Shown here piece after piece: positions 21,958-29,391 of a stretch of DNA of 64,000 bases (positions within the stretch are counted from its first letter, which is position 1; each line of letters begins with the position of its first letter). The stretch comes from Unio delphinus (taxonomy: Eukaryota > Mollusca > Bivalvia > Unionida > Unionidae). The translations under genes were made by a program, and so were the position numbers. A model generated the notes under the pieces. That model was not told the origin of the DNA. It saw only the letters and a list, made by a program, of their open reading frames with translations, and did not search any database. The stretch is from NCBI GenBank assembly GCA_029339505.1, contig JAQISU010000097.1, positions 4,973,001-5,037,000 on the forward strand. The letters are read 5' to 3'.

Positions 21958-22475
21958 TATTTGAAATCAGAAACCATTTTTCAATTGTAAAACAATTTTT
22001 CCCATCGATGATTCCATCCTTAACGGTCCAATTTTTTATTGCTGTGAAATATTTTTATTTTTTATCCATTGATTTTGCCTGTTTTGGTGCCATTTTGGTG
22101 GTTTTCAGTTGAAAATCTCAAAGAGATTTTACAGTCAAGTAGTCGATTTTACATGGGATTTTCCATAAGGAAAAGCTGTTAAAACTCATTTTTGATGATT
22201 TTTAGCCATTTTTCATCAATTTTTGCCTGTTTTCAGTGATGTTTGGTCATTTTTCATCGATTTTCATCAAAAAACCTCGTAGGGTCAAGTAGTCGATTTT
22301 GCATTGGATTTTCCATAGAGAAAAGTTCTTAAAAGAACTTTCAAAGCTGTTAGGATTCTATTTTATTTTCGCAGTGTGAAATATTTTCACTGATTCAATC
22401 AAAAATGACAAAAAAAAAATGAAAGTCTCAAGGAGATTTTACTGTCTGACAAAATCTTTTGAGGGGGCCGGTCAA
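21958..22475. other. Non-coding spacer with low-complexity and direct repeats
   Basis: AT-rich sequence is dominated by attttt/catttttcatc motifs. A ~40-bp direct repeat (gtcaagtagtcgattttaca... at 22133 and gtcaagtagtcgattttgca... at 22283) and repeated caa(a/g)gagattttac elements are visible. The CAATTGAAAA box at 21978-21987 belongs to the 321-aa gene. No gene is seen. A replication or regulatory role is possible but unsupported. Confidence 0.5.
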
Positions 22476-22832
22476 TCAAAATAGTTCATTTTCTTGAATT
22501 AACGCTCGTAAGTTTCTAATTTTAGAATTAACTTCCTTTTTCAATTCATATTCGTTACCCAATTCTTTTCGTATTCCTTCCACGATAGTATATAACGGAA
22601 CAAACACATCTACTTCACTGGAAAATGCAAGAGAGTCTCGAATAGAATTTTGAATTTTTTTGATGAGTGCATATTTCTTTGGCAACATATACTTGTTAGT
22701 GCTAACTCCGTATTCTATATCCTGAAAATCCGACTTGATTTGATCAGGATTTAACCCATCTGACAATCTAATATTCTGATTTTTCAATTTTGCAATTTCA
22801 ACTATGATGCTATTCATAATTTCAGAATTCAT
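22476..22832 (-). CDS. Small conserved protein of unknown function (118 aa)
   Basis: This is a helical, charged protein with no family I recognise. Its C-terminal two-thirds (YALIKKIQNSIRD, VDVFVPLYTIVEGI, LGNEYELKKEVNSKIRNLR) are clearly homologous to the 74-residue frame at 46159-46383 in E2, which has KFVPLSIAVENI, LPHEYETNKI and STRVRQLKKI. Conservation in a decayed relative supports a real gene. Both copies are on the minus strand at the left end of the replication block. Confidence 0.65.
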   Translation of the reverse strand: MNSEIMNSIIVEIAKLKNQNIRLSDGLNPDQIKSDFQDIEYGVSTNKYMLPKKYALIKKIQNSIRDSLAFSSEVDVFVPLYTIVEGIRKELGNEYELKKEVNSKIRNLRALIQENELF

Positions 22833-22889
22833 ATATGATAATACATATTTCTAATTCATTTTTCAAAAATAAAAGAGCCGTTAATATTT

Positions 22890-23115
22890 TTAAAAATTCA
22901 GTCTGTATATATAACTATCTTTTTTAAAAATTCAGTCTGTATATATAACTATCTTTTTTAAAATTAATTCTGTATATATAAATATATTTTTTAAAATTAA
23001 TTCTGTATATATAAATATATTTTTTAAAATTAATTCTGTATATATAAATATATTTTTTAAAATTAATTCTGTATATATAAATATATTTTTTAAAATTCAG
23101 TCTGTATATATAAAT
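22890..23115. repeat. AT-rich ~42-bp tandem repeats
   Basis: About five to six units of ttttttaaaattaattctg / tatatataaatata or close variants (ttcagtctg) are present. The minus-strand reading frame across them is a by-product of the period. Confidence 0.8.
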
Positions 23116-23520
23116 ATAAATGCAGACAAAAATAAATATCAACCATGATGAGCGATTATCAGTCATTTGGCCCCCTTGATATAGGCCGTTTTGGTTCTAT
23201 TTGCATTCATTGGGTCCCTTATTAGGCCTTTGTGTCTTTCATAGGGTCCTTTGTTAGAGCATTTTTCTGTTTCTGTTTTATATCAGAATGTTTTTTTTTG
23301 TTTTTGCTCTTTGAGATATGACCCTATGACCGTTTCTATTAGCCTATAATTCATTCTGGGGTTACCCAATGTGCATCCAAACCTTTTTTTGGCCGGTAAT
23401 TCATTTTGAACACCATACGGGGCTACCCAAATGTGACGGAGAGCTAATTACATCCATTACATACATTACATCAATTACATCAATTAAATAGAAAAAAAAA
23501 ACATCCAACCGTTTCACCAT

Positions 23521-23534
23521 CAGACAATTGTCTG
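23521..23534. repeat. 14-bp perfect palindrome beside the tRNA-like segment
   Basis: CAGACAATTGTCTG lies just downstream (minus-strand sense) of the tRNA-like segment. E2 has a near copy (cagacaaattgtccg at 47562) in the same relative position. Confidence 0.6.
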
Positions 23535-23535
23535 C

Positions 23536-23609
23536 TATGGGGCGCGAACATGTGAAGAATAATTGTCTGGGTTTACAAGCCAAACACGATACCGTTAGAC
23601 CACTGTTCA
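23536..23609 (-). ncRNA. tRNA-like segment, possibly tRNA-Thr-derived
   Basis: On the minus strand an A-box-like TGGTCTAACGG (23592-23602) and a B-box-like GTTCGCGC (23542-23549) are spaced as in a tRNA. Between them, CTTGTAA resembles a tRNA-Thr anticodon loop. Stems are imperfect, so it is not a standard tRNA. E2 has a related segment at 47575-47638 with TGGCCAAATCGG and GGTTCGAATC. Both share GGTATCGTGT, and both are followed by a CAGACAATTGTCTG-type palindrome. Conservation at the same map position suggests a selected RNA polymerase III type transcript. An old tRNA/SINE insertion inherited by both elements is the main alternative. Confidence 0.35.
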
Positions 23610-23755
23610 CGTCTATAAAGAATAACGTTTTTTAACGTATATATGTTGTAACTATTCATATGGTATATAAAGGAAATTAATACATCAATCCGCAAGTATG
23701 CTATTTTATTTTCTTGAATTACTTATTAATGGTGTTTCACAGTATTTAAATGAGA

Positions 23756-24050
23756 CAGAATATTTGACTTAAACACTAGAACAAAGAATATAATTGTTTG
23801 AAAACATGTCTTTTCTTACAAAACAATGCCCAGCGCTGAATCACAATACCCATTAAACAAGTTAACACAATCTAAGGGAGAAAGTATACACGTGTGTTAT
23901 CCTGTAACGCCTGTATCTCCGGATCACATCCTATGTTATGAAATACGCATTAATCGCACGTGACACAGAATATTTGACTTAAACACTAAAAAAAAAGAAA
24001 ATATATCTTTTCCTAAAAAGAAATACCAAGCCGCTAAATCACAATGATAA
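23756..24050. repeat. ~95-bp imperfect direct repeat, two copies
   Basis: The sequence cagaatatttgacttaaaca starts both copies, at 23756 and 23966. Both continue with A/T-rich sequence and a shared (c/g)ctgaatcacaat or cgctaaatcacaat segment. Confidence 0.65.
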
Positions 24051-24225
24051 CTCCCTTGGTTATTATCATTTAAGAGTGGTCTCCCTTGGTGTTATAGACG
24101 GTACGCGTGTACTGTATTTTGACACGCGAAAATAGAATTTTCTGATAATACCATTACGGAATGCTTCATAATTAACAAGCACGGAGGGGTGAGGTCTGAA
24201 TTCTTGGTTCATTTGTATAATAACA

Positions 24226-24567
24226 CTATTTTTCTAATTCATTGTTTGGTTTAATTATAAGTCTCTGTATATAATCTTGAGCAGTCTTTATTATTTTGTC
24301 ATCGTTGGGGTCAATGGCAGTATTTTTTATTTTTTTATCATAATAGCGTTTTAGTTCCCTGTATCGTTTTCCGCCGCACATAACGCATAATTGCGACCTC
24401 CCCCTGACCCCAACCCCACATTGAATACAGGGTAACGGACCTCGGCTTCCACGACGAAAGCTTTGCATATGATACCAACAGAATTCATTTCTGCATGATT
24501 TGTTACACGGTGTCACTGATCCAATCATAAGCCATTTGCAATGATTCATTATACTTAAATCTTTCAT
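24226..24567 (-). CDS. Cys-rich putative zinc-binding protein (113 aa)
   Basis: The protein has two clusters of possible zinc ligands: CNKSCRNEFCWYH (about 21-33) and PCIQCGVGVRGRSQLCVMCG (about 46-65). A basic helix GKRYRELKRYYDKK follows. E2 has a decayed homologue at 48850-49141 sharing CKWLMIGS and DGKRYRELKRYY. It is transcribed divergently from the polymerase with only 24 bp between the two ATGs. The role is unknown. A nucleic-acid-binding or regulatory function tied to replication is a reasonable inference. Confidence 0.65.
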   Translation of the reverse strand: MKDLSIMNHCKWLMIGSVTPCNKSCRNEFCWYHMQSFRRGSRGPLPCIQCGVGVRGRSQLCVMCGGKRYRELKRYYDKKIKNTAIDPNDDKIIKTAQDYIQRLIIKPNNELEK

Positions 24568-24591
24568 TTAAATGCTTGTTTTAATTATAGT
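24568..24591. promoter_or_regulatory. 24-bp divergent promoter region between zinc protein and polymerase
   Basis: The spacer ttaaatgcttgttttaatta (plus tagt) separates two start codons on opposite strands. E2 keeps nearly the same sequence (tttaaatacttgttttaatt, 49164-49187). Conservation in a decayed copy suggests a shared ancestral regulatory element rather than chance. Confidence 0.5.
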
Positions 24592-26490
24592 ATGGAGGAG
24601 TTCGAGAGATTATCGAAAATTAAGCCCTGGAAAAGTGTTCAATTCAATCTTGATAGAGTTTCTGATACACCAAAGAATAAAATTCTTGATAGAACCTTGA
24701 TTAGTAAAATCAGAGACTGTTTTAATGAATTCAAGCGTGATGGGGCAGCTCATTGTTGGTCAACATTTCGAATTGATGGTGTTGTTGACGCTACCATGAA
24801 TGATGAAAAAGCAGCAGTGATAATCTCACGTCTTGGGGAAGAAAGAAATTTTTTTCGAATAAAATTCCTTATCCGTGATAATGGAAAATGGATCATTAGG
24901 GACAAATACGAGCCTATTCTTAAGGACAAAAAAACTGTCACTGTGACTCAGGATTCAAAACCAGGAATTTTGACTGGACTTGATAAACCCTACTACGAAA
25001 GATCTTATACTGTCACAGTAGTTGTTTACGGGATATATCCACTCAATGAAAAACCTGATATTTCAAAACTAGCACCCATGAAATATTCGACAGGGCTCAA
25101 TTGTGTAGCAACACGAATAATAGAACACTTCACAAATGCGTCCCGGGGAAATAAACTAACTGATCTAAGACGAAAAAAAATATCCGAGTGGGAACTGACA
25201 GTGAAACAGCATGGGGCAACAATTCAAGATATAGCCAAATTAGAAACATCATTGAGATTTCCAATATCGGTAAGGACAATCACCGGAGAAGTATTATACG
25301 AATCGAAATATAATAAAAATGGAAACCCAATACAGATTATTGATCATAACGAACACGCGTGGTCATCTGCAGTAACAATATTCCCACGGGATAGAACCGT
25401 AAAATATCTGTTTGGAACCGAAGAGTTTTTTTCAGAGCAGAAATTATTTGATGCTATTTACCATTTGAGTAAAAACGATCCTGTGTCAGTGTGGCTATTT
25501 CATAGTACTTCAGACGAAGAATGTAGATTTGATCAGTTTGTAAGACCCAACGGAGAATTGTACCGTACTGAAGAGCTGCATAATCAAATGAAGCAACTAG
25601 CTAGTGAATTTTCTCCCCAGAGTTCTCTGGGGGAAGACAACGATCAATTATTAGCAAACTGTTTTACACTTCCATCAGTTGTAGCACATTTTGCTAGGAA
25701 GAAAAACGCGTGGAAACCAACCCGAAGTGAGTTCTTATCAGATGTCAAATTGTCCTGTCTTGAATACAGCCATGGAGGATTATGGAACACAAAATACACA
25801 GCTGATACCGTTATTTCAGTTGATATGATTGCATGTTATCCAGGAAGTTTTCTTGGGTATGGAGAGTGTGAGAAATATTTCAAACGATTTGGACACCCTA
25901 CACACGAAATGACCCGTGTTGCTATTAATGGACCACTGCCACATTTCGATTTAACCGGATTCGCTTGTGTAGCATCATTTGAAATGGCTGAAGGGCTTCA
26001 TCCGTGTAGTTATCTTTGGATTGGTAAACACATGTCTGAAAAACACTGGATGCCAATAGTGTTATTACGGTATATGCTTGATTGTAAGATGTTAAAATCA
26101 TTAATTGTCAGTGAAGCAATTATATCCTATCGAGCACAGAAATCAGTCTGGTTACCACAACCTGATCTAGAAAAAATAATTAGCGAAGAGCGAAAACTGT
26201 TTCCTGATTTTAATGAACAACAAATCATGGATTGGTCCAGACAGTTATTTGAAATCAGAAACAATGAAGCAAAAGATCTTGGACGAAGAATAATCGGTAA
26301 ATTTACCCAAGGTGGCAAAGATGATAATACGAGATATTCTTCACGATTGATTATAGACAATGCTGAATACGATTTTGTAATCAAAGATTTAACGAATAGG
26401 GGCTTATATGTCAATCGTAAGGACGCATTTATGTCCGATAGAACCAAATTGGGTACAATTGTTACTTACACTGATGGATACCATCAGTAG
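24592..26490 (+). CDS. Family B DNA polymerase, N-terminal and palm part; ends at an in-frame TAG
   Basis: This part holds the N-terminal domain and most of the palm of a divergent family B DNA polymerase. Motif A is VDMIACYPGSFLG, with the catalytic Asp at about 411. A motif B-like segment is GRRIIGKFTQGG (about 563-575). The frame stops at TAG (26488-26490), but the same frame continues directly into motif C (ATDSFYI, Asp about 666) and the helicase. In E2 the equivalent codon is CAG within PQYTHLR, so a single C-to-T change explains the stop. The long N-terminal region probably contains the exonuclease/TP-type part but is too divergent for me to place motifs. Protein priming is typical of this group but is not shown here. 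Confidence 0.85.
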   Translation: MEEFERLSKIKPWKSVQFNLDRVSDTPKNKILDRTLISKIRDCFNEFKRDGAAHCWSTFRIDGVVDATMNDEKAAVIISRLGEERNFFRIKFLIRDNGKWIIRDKYEPILKDKKTVTVTQDSKPGILTGLDKPYYERSYTVTVVVYGIYPLNEKPDISKLAPMKYSTGLNCVATRIIEHFTNASRGNKLTDLRRKKISEWELTVKQHGATIQDIAKLETSLRFPISVRTITGEVLYESKYNKNGNPIQIIDHNEHAWSSAVTIFPRDRTVKYLFGTEEFFSEQKLFDAIYHLSKNDPVSVWLFHSTSDEECRFDQFVRPNGELYRTEELHNQMKQLASEFSPQSSLGEDNDQLLANCFTLPSVVAHFARKKNAWKPTRSEFLSDVKLSCLEYSHGGLWNTKYTADTVISVDMIACYPGSFLGYGECEKYFKRFGHPTHEMTRVAINGPLPHFDLTGFACVASFEMAEGLHPCSYLWIGKHMSEKHWMPIVLLRYMLDCKMLKSLIVSEAIISYRAQKSVWLPQPDLEKIISEERKLFPDFNEQQIMDWSRQLFEIRNNEAKDLGRRIIGKFTQGGKDDNTRYSSRLIIDNAEYDFVIKDLTNRGLYVNRKDAFMSDRTKLGTIVTYTDGYHQ

Positions 26491-27885
26491 TACACATATT
26501 TGAGAGCTTCTATGCTTGGTTATGCTTCTATCAATCTGTTTTCAATGATCAATAGATTTCCTACCACCGCAGTTAGAGTTGCTACTGACTCATTTTACAT
26601 AAATAGCAAAATGGCTGATTTTAAGGCTACTGGCAACGAGAATTGGGGGTCATGGAGAATTAAGAAGGAAATGCTTCATGATTATATTCCATCAGCAGAT
26701 GTTACCATTGAAAATAATTACTTAGAAAGCAATCAGTGTTCAGAATTTTCTAGTGCACCACCGATTTCTGATCCAATCTGTAGATATAAAACAGTTTATT
26801 TAAACGGCTGTGGCGGGTCAGGAAAAACAACCCGGGCAATTGAGTTATATCGTGGGAAATCAAACATGATTGTGCTAACACCGACTCACAGACTCGCCAG
26901 AGAGATGAAACAACGAGGGGTAAATGCCTGCACTTATCATAGTTTCTTTAGATGGAAGGGAGATAAATGGACTCCTGAGCGCATGGGAGAGAAATTTATT
27001 CCTGAAATTATCATGTGGGATGAAATAGACACAGTGTCCGAAGATGTCTTAAAAATATTTCTTGAGTGGTTGTTATTGAAGAATACAAAAGTCGTAATGT
27101 GCGGTGATCACGGCCAACCTCCACCATTTGTCGGTGCATCCCCCCATGAATGGCTAAAGGGTTTTGTAGACTATTATGAAGAAATTGATACCGATCATAG
27201 ATCACTTGATAATGAATTAAAAGAATTTAAGAAACTAATTAGATTACAACCGGATAGAATCCAGTGTGAAATAGCCCGTGAAATAATTTCGGAAACTCCC
27301 ATGAATGAGTTTTGGGAAGCGTGGAGACCAAATGATTTAATCATTGCAAGTAGAAAAATAGTCAGGGATACACTTCAGATGAAGTTATTTGAATTGCATA
27401 AACAAAAATTTGCAACACTTCCAGTACCGTTATGTTATAGGCCATCGGATACACGAAAACAGAACATCAAAGTTGATATTCCAGGACCAAAATCCAAAGG
27501 ATTTCAAAGACAGATTCTCGTATTAAATGATATTGTGCTGGTTGATATCAATGTCGTTGAAGATGCATTGCGTGCTAATAAATCCCCATGGACGCTAGGT
27601 TATGCAGCAACTATACACTCTTCACAGGAATTGACTATATCGGATACAACTGTTTGGATGGTAGATAATCGCATAGAATGGTCGAATTTAGTCTATCTCG
27701 CAGTGTCTAGAGTACGAAAAATAAATCAACTTCGAAGAATTGTCCTGACAGAGTCAGGCGATGATGAAATCATTGGCGATGATAATGACACCACAATAGA
27801 TGATATTATTGATAAAAAAAACTCTCCGGTTACAAACAACAAGACAAAAAAAAACAACGAGAATTTGATATTGATGCTGAATTAA
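26491..27885 (+). CDS. Polymerase motif C region fused to SF1 helicase (in frame with upstream polymerase)
   Basis: This continues codon for codon from the polymerase after the TAG. Polymerase motif C (VRVATDSFYI) comes first. A superfamily 1 helicase follows: Walker A GCGGSGKTT (about residue 740 of the joint frame), Ia VLTPTHRLAREM, II IIMWDEID, III VVMCGDHGQPPPF, V ATIHSSQELT and VI VYLAVSRVRK. An internal TTG at 26500 could only give a helicase lacking most of the polymerase. E2 shows the same order in fragments, so the fusion is ancestral. The frame ends at 27885, shortly after an A9C run (27846-27855) from which the -1 frame enters an HNH domain. Confidence 0.85.
   Translation, partial: YTYLRASMLGYASINLFSMINRFPTTAVRVATDSFYINSKMADFKATGNENWGSWRIKKEMLHDYIPSADVTIENNYLESNQCSEFSSAPPISDPICRYKTVYLNGCGGSGKTTRAIELYRGKSNMIVLTPTHRLAREMKQRGVNACTYHSFFRWKGDKWTPERMGEKFIPEIIMWDEIDTVSEDVLKIFLEWLLLKNTKVVMCGDHGQPPPFVGASPHEWLKGFVDYYEEIDTDHRSLDNELKEFKKLIRLQPDRIQCEIAREIISETPMNEFWEAWRPNDLIIASRKIVRDTLQMKLFELHKQKFATLPVPLCYRPSDTRKQNIKVDIPGPKSKGFQRQILVLNDIVLVDINVVEDALRANKSPWTLGYAATIHSSQELTISDTTVWMVDNRIEWSNLVYLAVSRVRKINQLRRIVLTESGDDEIIGDDNDTTIDDIIDKKNSPVTNNKTKKNNENLILMLN
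27849..27855 (+). promoter_or_regulatory. Candidate -1 ribosomal frameshift site A AAA AAC (helicase to HNH)
   Basis: In the helicase frame the codons are aca aaa aaa aac, so the heptamer A AAA AAC is correctly phased for -1 slippage. It lies in an A9 run (27846-27854). A -1 step gives caa cga gaa ttt and opens the HNH frame. No strong stem-loop was seen 5-9 nt downstream. Transcriptional slippage, a real 1-base indel, or a homopolymer sequencing error are alternatives. Confidence 0.5.
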
Positions 27886-28070
27886 TAATTACTCTGAAGC
27901 AACAACAGAATAATCACTGCGCGAGTTGCAATTGTATAATGCGTTTGCAGTATTCGGATAAGGATCCTCGCCAATTCACCGTGGACAGAAAAAATAACAA
28001 TCTCGGTCATGTCAGAAATAATGTGATGTTGACTTGTCTTGAGTGCAATAGACGCAAGGGTGCTAGTTAA
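27855..28070 (+). CDS. HNH endonuclease domain, -1 frame extension of the polymerase-helicase
   Basis: This is the 3' part of the coding sequence in the -1 frame relative to the helicase. It contains CASCNC, then FTVDRKNNNLGH, then NNVMLTCLECNRRKG. This is the CxxC...D-R...N...GH...N...CxxCN pattern of HNH nucleases, with Cys pairs forming a zinc site. It has no good ATG of its own, so it is probably made as a frameshift extension. E2 keeps the same domain (SCNCIM, FTVDRKDN, NVMLT), also in the -1 frame. The stop (28068-28070) overlaps the integrase stop on the other strand by 8 bp. A nicking role in replication or resolution is possible but unproven. Confidence 0.7.
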   Translation, partial: QREFDIDAELIITLKQQQNNHCASCNCIMRLQYSDKDPRQFTVDRKNNNLGHVRNNVMLTCLECNRRKGAS

Positions 28071-29016
28071 GCCCATGCGGTGGTAATTGAGTATCCTCAG
28101 GTATCACTTGTAATTGTTGTCTAGTAAAACCCCGTTGAGGGGCAGTTGAATCCAGTTTATAGATTGGAAGTCTACCCGTAGATCGTGTTATACTAGATAT
28201 CTTATGCGTAGTGACGCTCCAAATAGGATCAGTAGCCCTTTTTGTGCCACCCTCAAGCTCTCCTGGTTCGTATAAGTACCTCACAATGACATTACTACCA
28301 AGAATTGGTTGGGAAACGCTAAAATCTTTTTGAATTTCCATTTCAGGTATTGACTTCTTTTTAATCGCATTGATAGGTTTCATGTTGATGGTTCTAGTAA
28401 TCTCGTTATTCAGTGCAGTAATCACAGCTGGTAACCTTTTAACCCATTCACGGGATCTTTTTTCTTGGATGAATTCTTTTGCGTATTGATATCCAAATAA
28501 CCGCTCAGCAAGGGTTTTATTAAATCGTTCTACAATGGCCTGATCACGATGCAGTGCAGTATGCCCTCGTCTGATAGCGACATTGTGATATTTCATTGTA
28601 GATAACACTGCACCCTGAAATTCCTTGCCCGGGTCAACTTGTAACAGATTTGGCCAGTGCAGAGGACTCCTTCGATAAATCCTTTCAAATGCAGAAGCCA
28701 CTTCAGTGGCTGATTTTGTTTTTAACGGTTCTGCTTCTTTGTATCGACTTGCAATATCAACTACGGTTAATGCGTATTTGTAACCACGATCATGTGGCAG
28801 AAATAATAGATCAGCCTGATGAACTTCATTGGGTCCGGTCACATCAAAATGCGAGAAATTGATTTGTTTAGGCGGTGGTAGATAAATTTGCCATAGTGCC
28901 TGTTTGGATAACCAATGAGCCGCAGTGGTTTTTTTCACTTTCGCAGCGCTAGCGAGTTTATGGATTGCTGATTTACCCCTCCAGTATCCTCTTGGGGAAT
29001 AATAAATAGATTCCAT
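28063..29016 (-). CDS. Retroviral-type (rve) integrase (317 aa)
   Basis: DDE-type integrase of Polintons. The N-terminal region (about 12-55) is a helical HTH-like domain with HWLSKQALWQIYLPP. The catalytic core has Asp in HQADLLFLP (about 66), Asp in LQVDPGKEF (about 125) and Glu in IVERFNKTLAERLF (about 162). The last spacing is near the D-35-E rule. The C-terminal domain includes GGTKRATDPIWSVTTHKI, like other Polinton integrases. It should cut and join the element ends. The 5-bp target duplication here fits a retroviral-type integrase. The ATG is 7 bp after the PLA2 stop. The E2 homologue is at 52306-53263. Confidence 0.92.
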   Translation of the reverse strand: MESIYYSPRGYWRGKSAIHKLASAAKVKKTTAAHWLSKQALWQIYLPPPKQINFSHFDVTGPNEVHQADLLFLPHDRGYKYALTVVDIASRYKEAEPLKTKSATEVASAFERIYRRSPLHWPNLLQVDPGKEFQGAVLSTMKYHNVAIRRGHTALHRDQAIVERFNKTLAERLFGYQYAKEFIQEKRSREWVKRLPAVITALNNEITRTINMKPINAIKKKSIPEMEIQKDFSVSQPILGSNVIVRYLYEPGELEGGTKRATDPIWSVTTHKISSITRSTGRLPIYKLDSTAPQRGFTRQQLQVIPEDTQLPPHGLN

Positions 29017-29023
29017 GTTGTTA

Positions 29024-29391
29024 TTAATTACCAGCCCCTAACATCAATTTACTTTTCATAGCAGATTTTATCAAAAAGGAAGCCAATTTTTCTTTGAAAG
29101 ATTTATCAGAAATAGCATTTAACGCATGAATTAATTTCACATCTGCTAGATGCCTGTGCTGCAGATTACTGCTTTTATAAGATACATCATGAAGGTGACA
29201 GGCCTTATCAATAGCGTTTATTGGTTCCTCACCGGGTCGGGGCTGATTTTGATCATTGAGTCTGATATCAAGTCTTGTTCCCGGTCCACAGTAGCTATAT
29301 CCTGGAAGGTGCTTTTCTCCAGGGTATTTTGCCCATGGGGTTCCAGGGAGTTTTGCTAATTTGGCTGCGATATCACCTCCTCGTTTTTTTT
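29024..29391 (-). CDS. Parvovirus-like phospholipase A2 domain (C-terminal part of a zinc-ribbon-PLA2 protein)
   Basis: The minus-strand frame contains the secreted-PLA2 signature: Ca-binding loop YCGPGTRLD, then catalytic His-Asp in ACHLHDVSY. Preceding repeats LAKLPGTPWAKYPG/HLPGY resemble the start of parvoviral VP1 PLA2 domains. Such domains breach endosomal membranes during entry in parvoviruses; that role here is inference. The frame has no initiator ATG near its start. It follows on by -1 from the zinc-ribbon frame at an A9C run (29383-29392). The last ~40 residues (about 29024-29150) are conserved in E2 (ADV.LIHALN, KSKL..GAGN), where the rest is deleted. Confidence 0.8.

Larger units (their letters stand above)
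22833..24225. other. Long non-coding region of E1 (repeats and tRNA-like segment)
   Basis: No protein-coding gene is seen across 1.4 kb. The region holds AT-rich ~42-bp tandem repeats (22890-23115), a tRNA-like segment on the minus strand (23536-23609) with an adjacent palindrome (23521-23534), and a ~95-bp imperfect direct repeat (23756 and 23966). The length and the repeat and palindrome content make it a candidate control region. Confidence 0.55.

Noticed and set aside
22924..23166. Minus-strand 80-codon frame with IYIYRINFKK repeats
   Set aside because: It is a translation of the AT-rich 42-bp tandem repeat.
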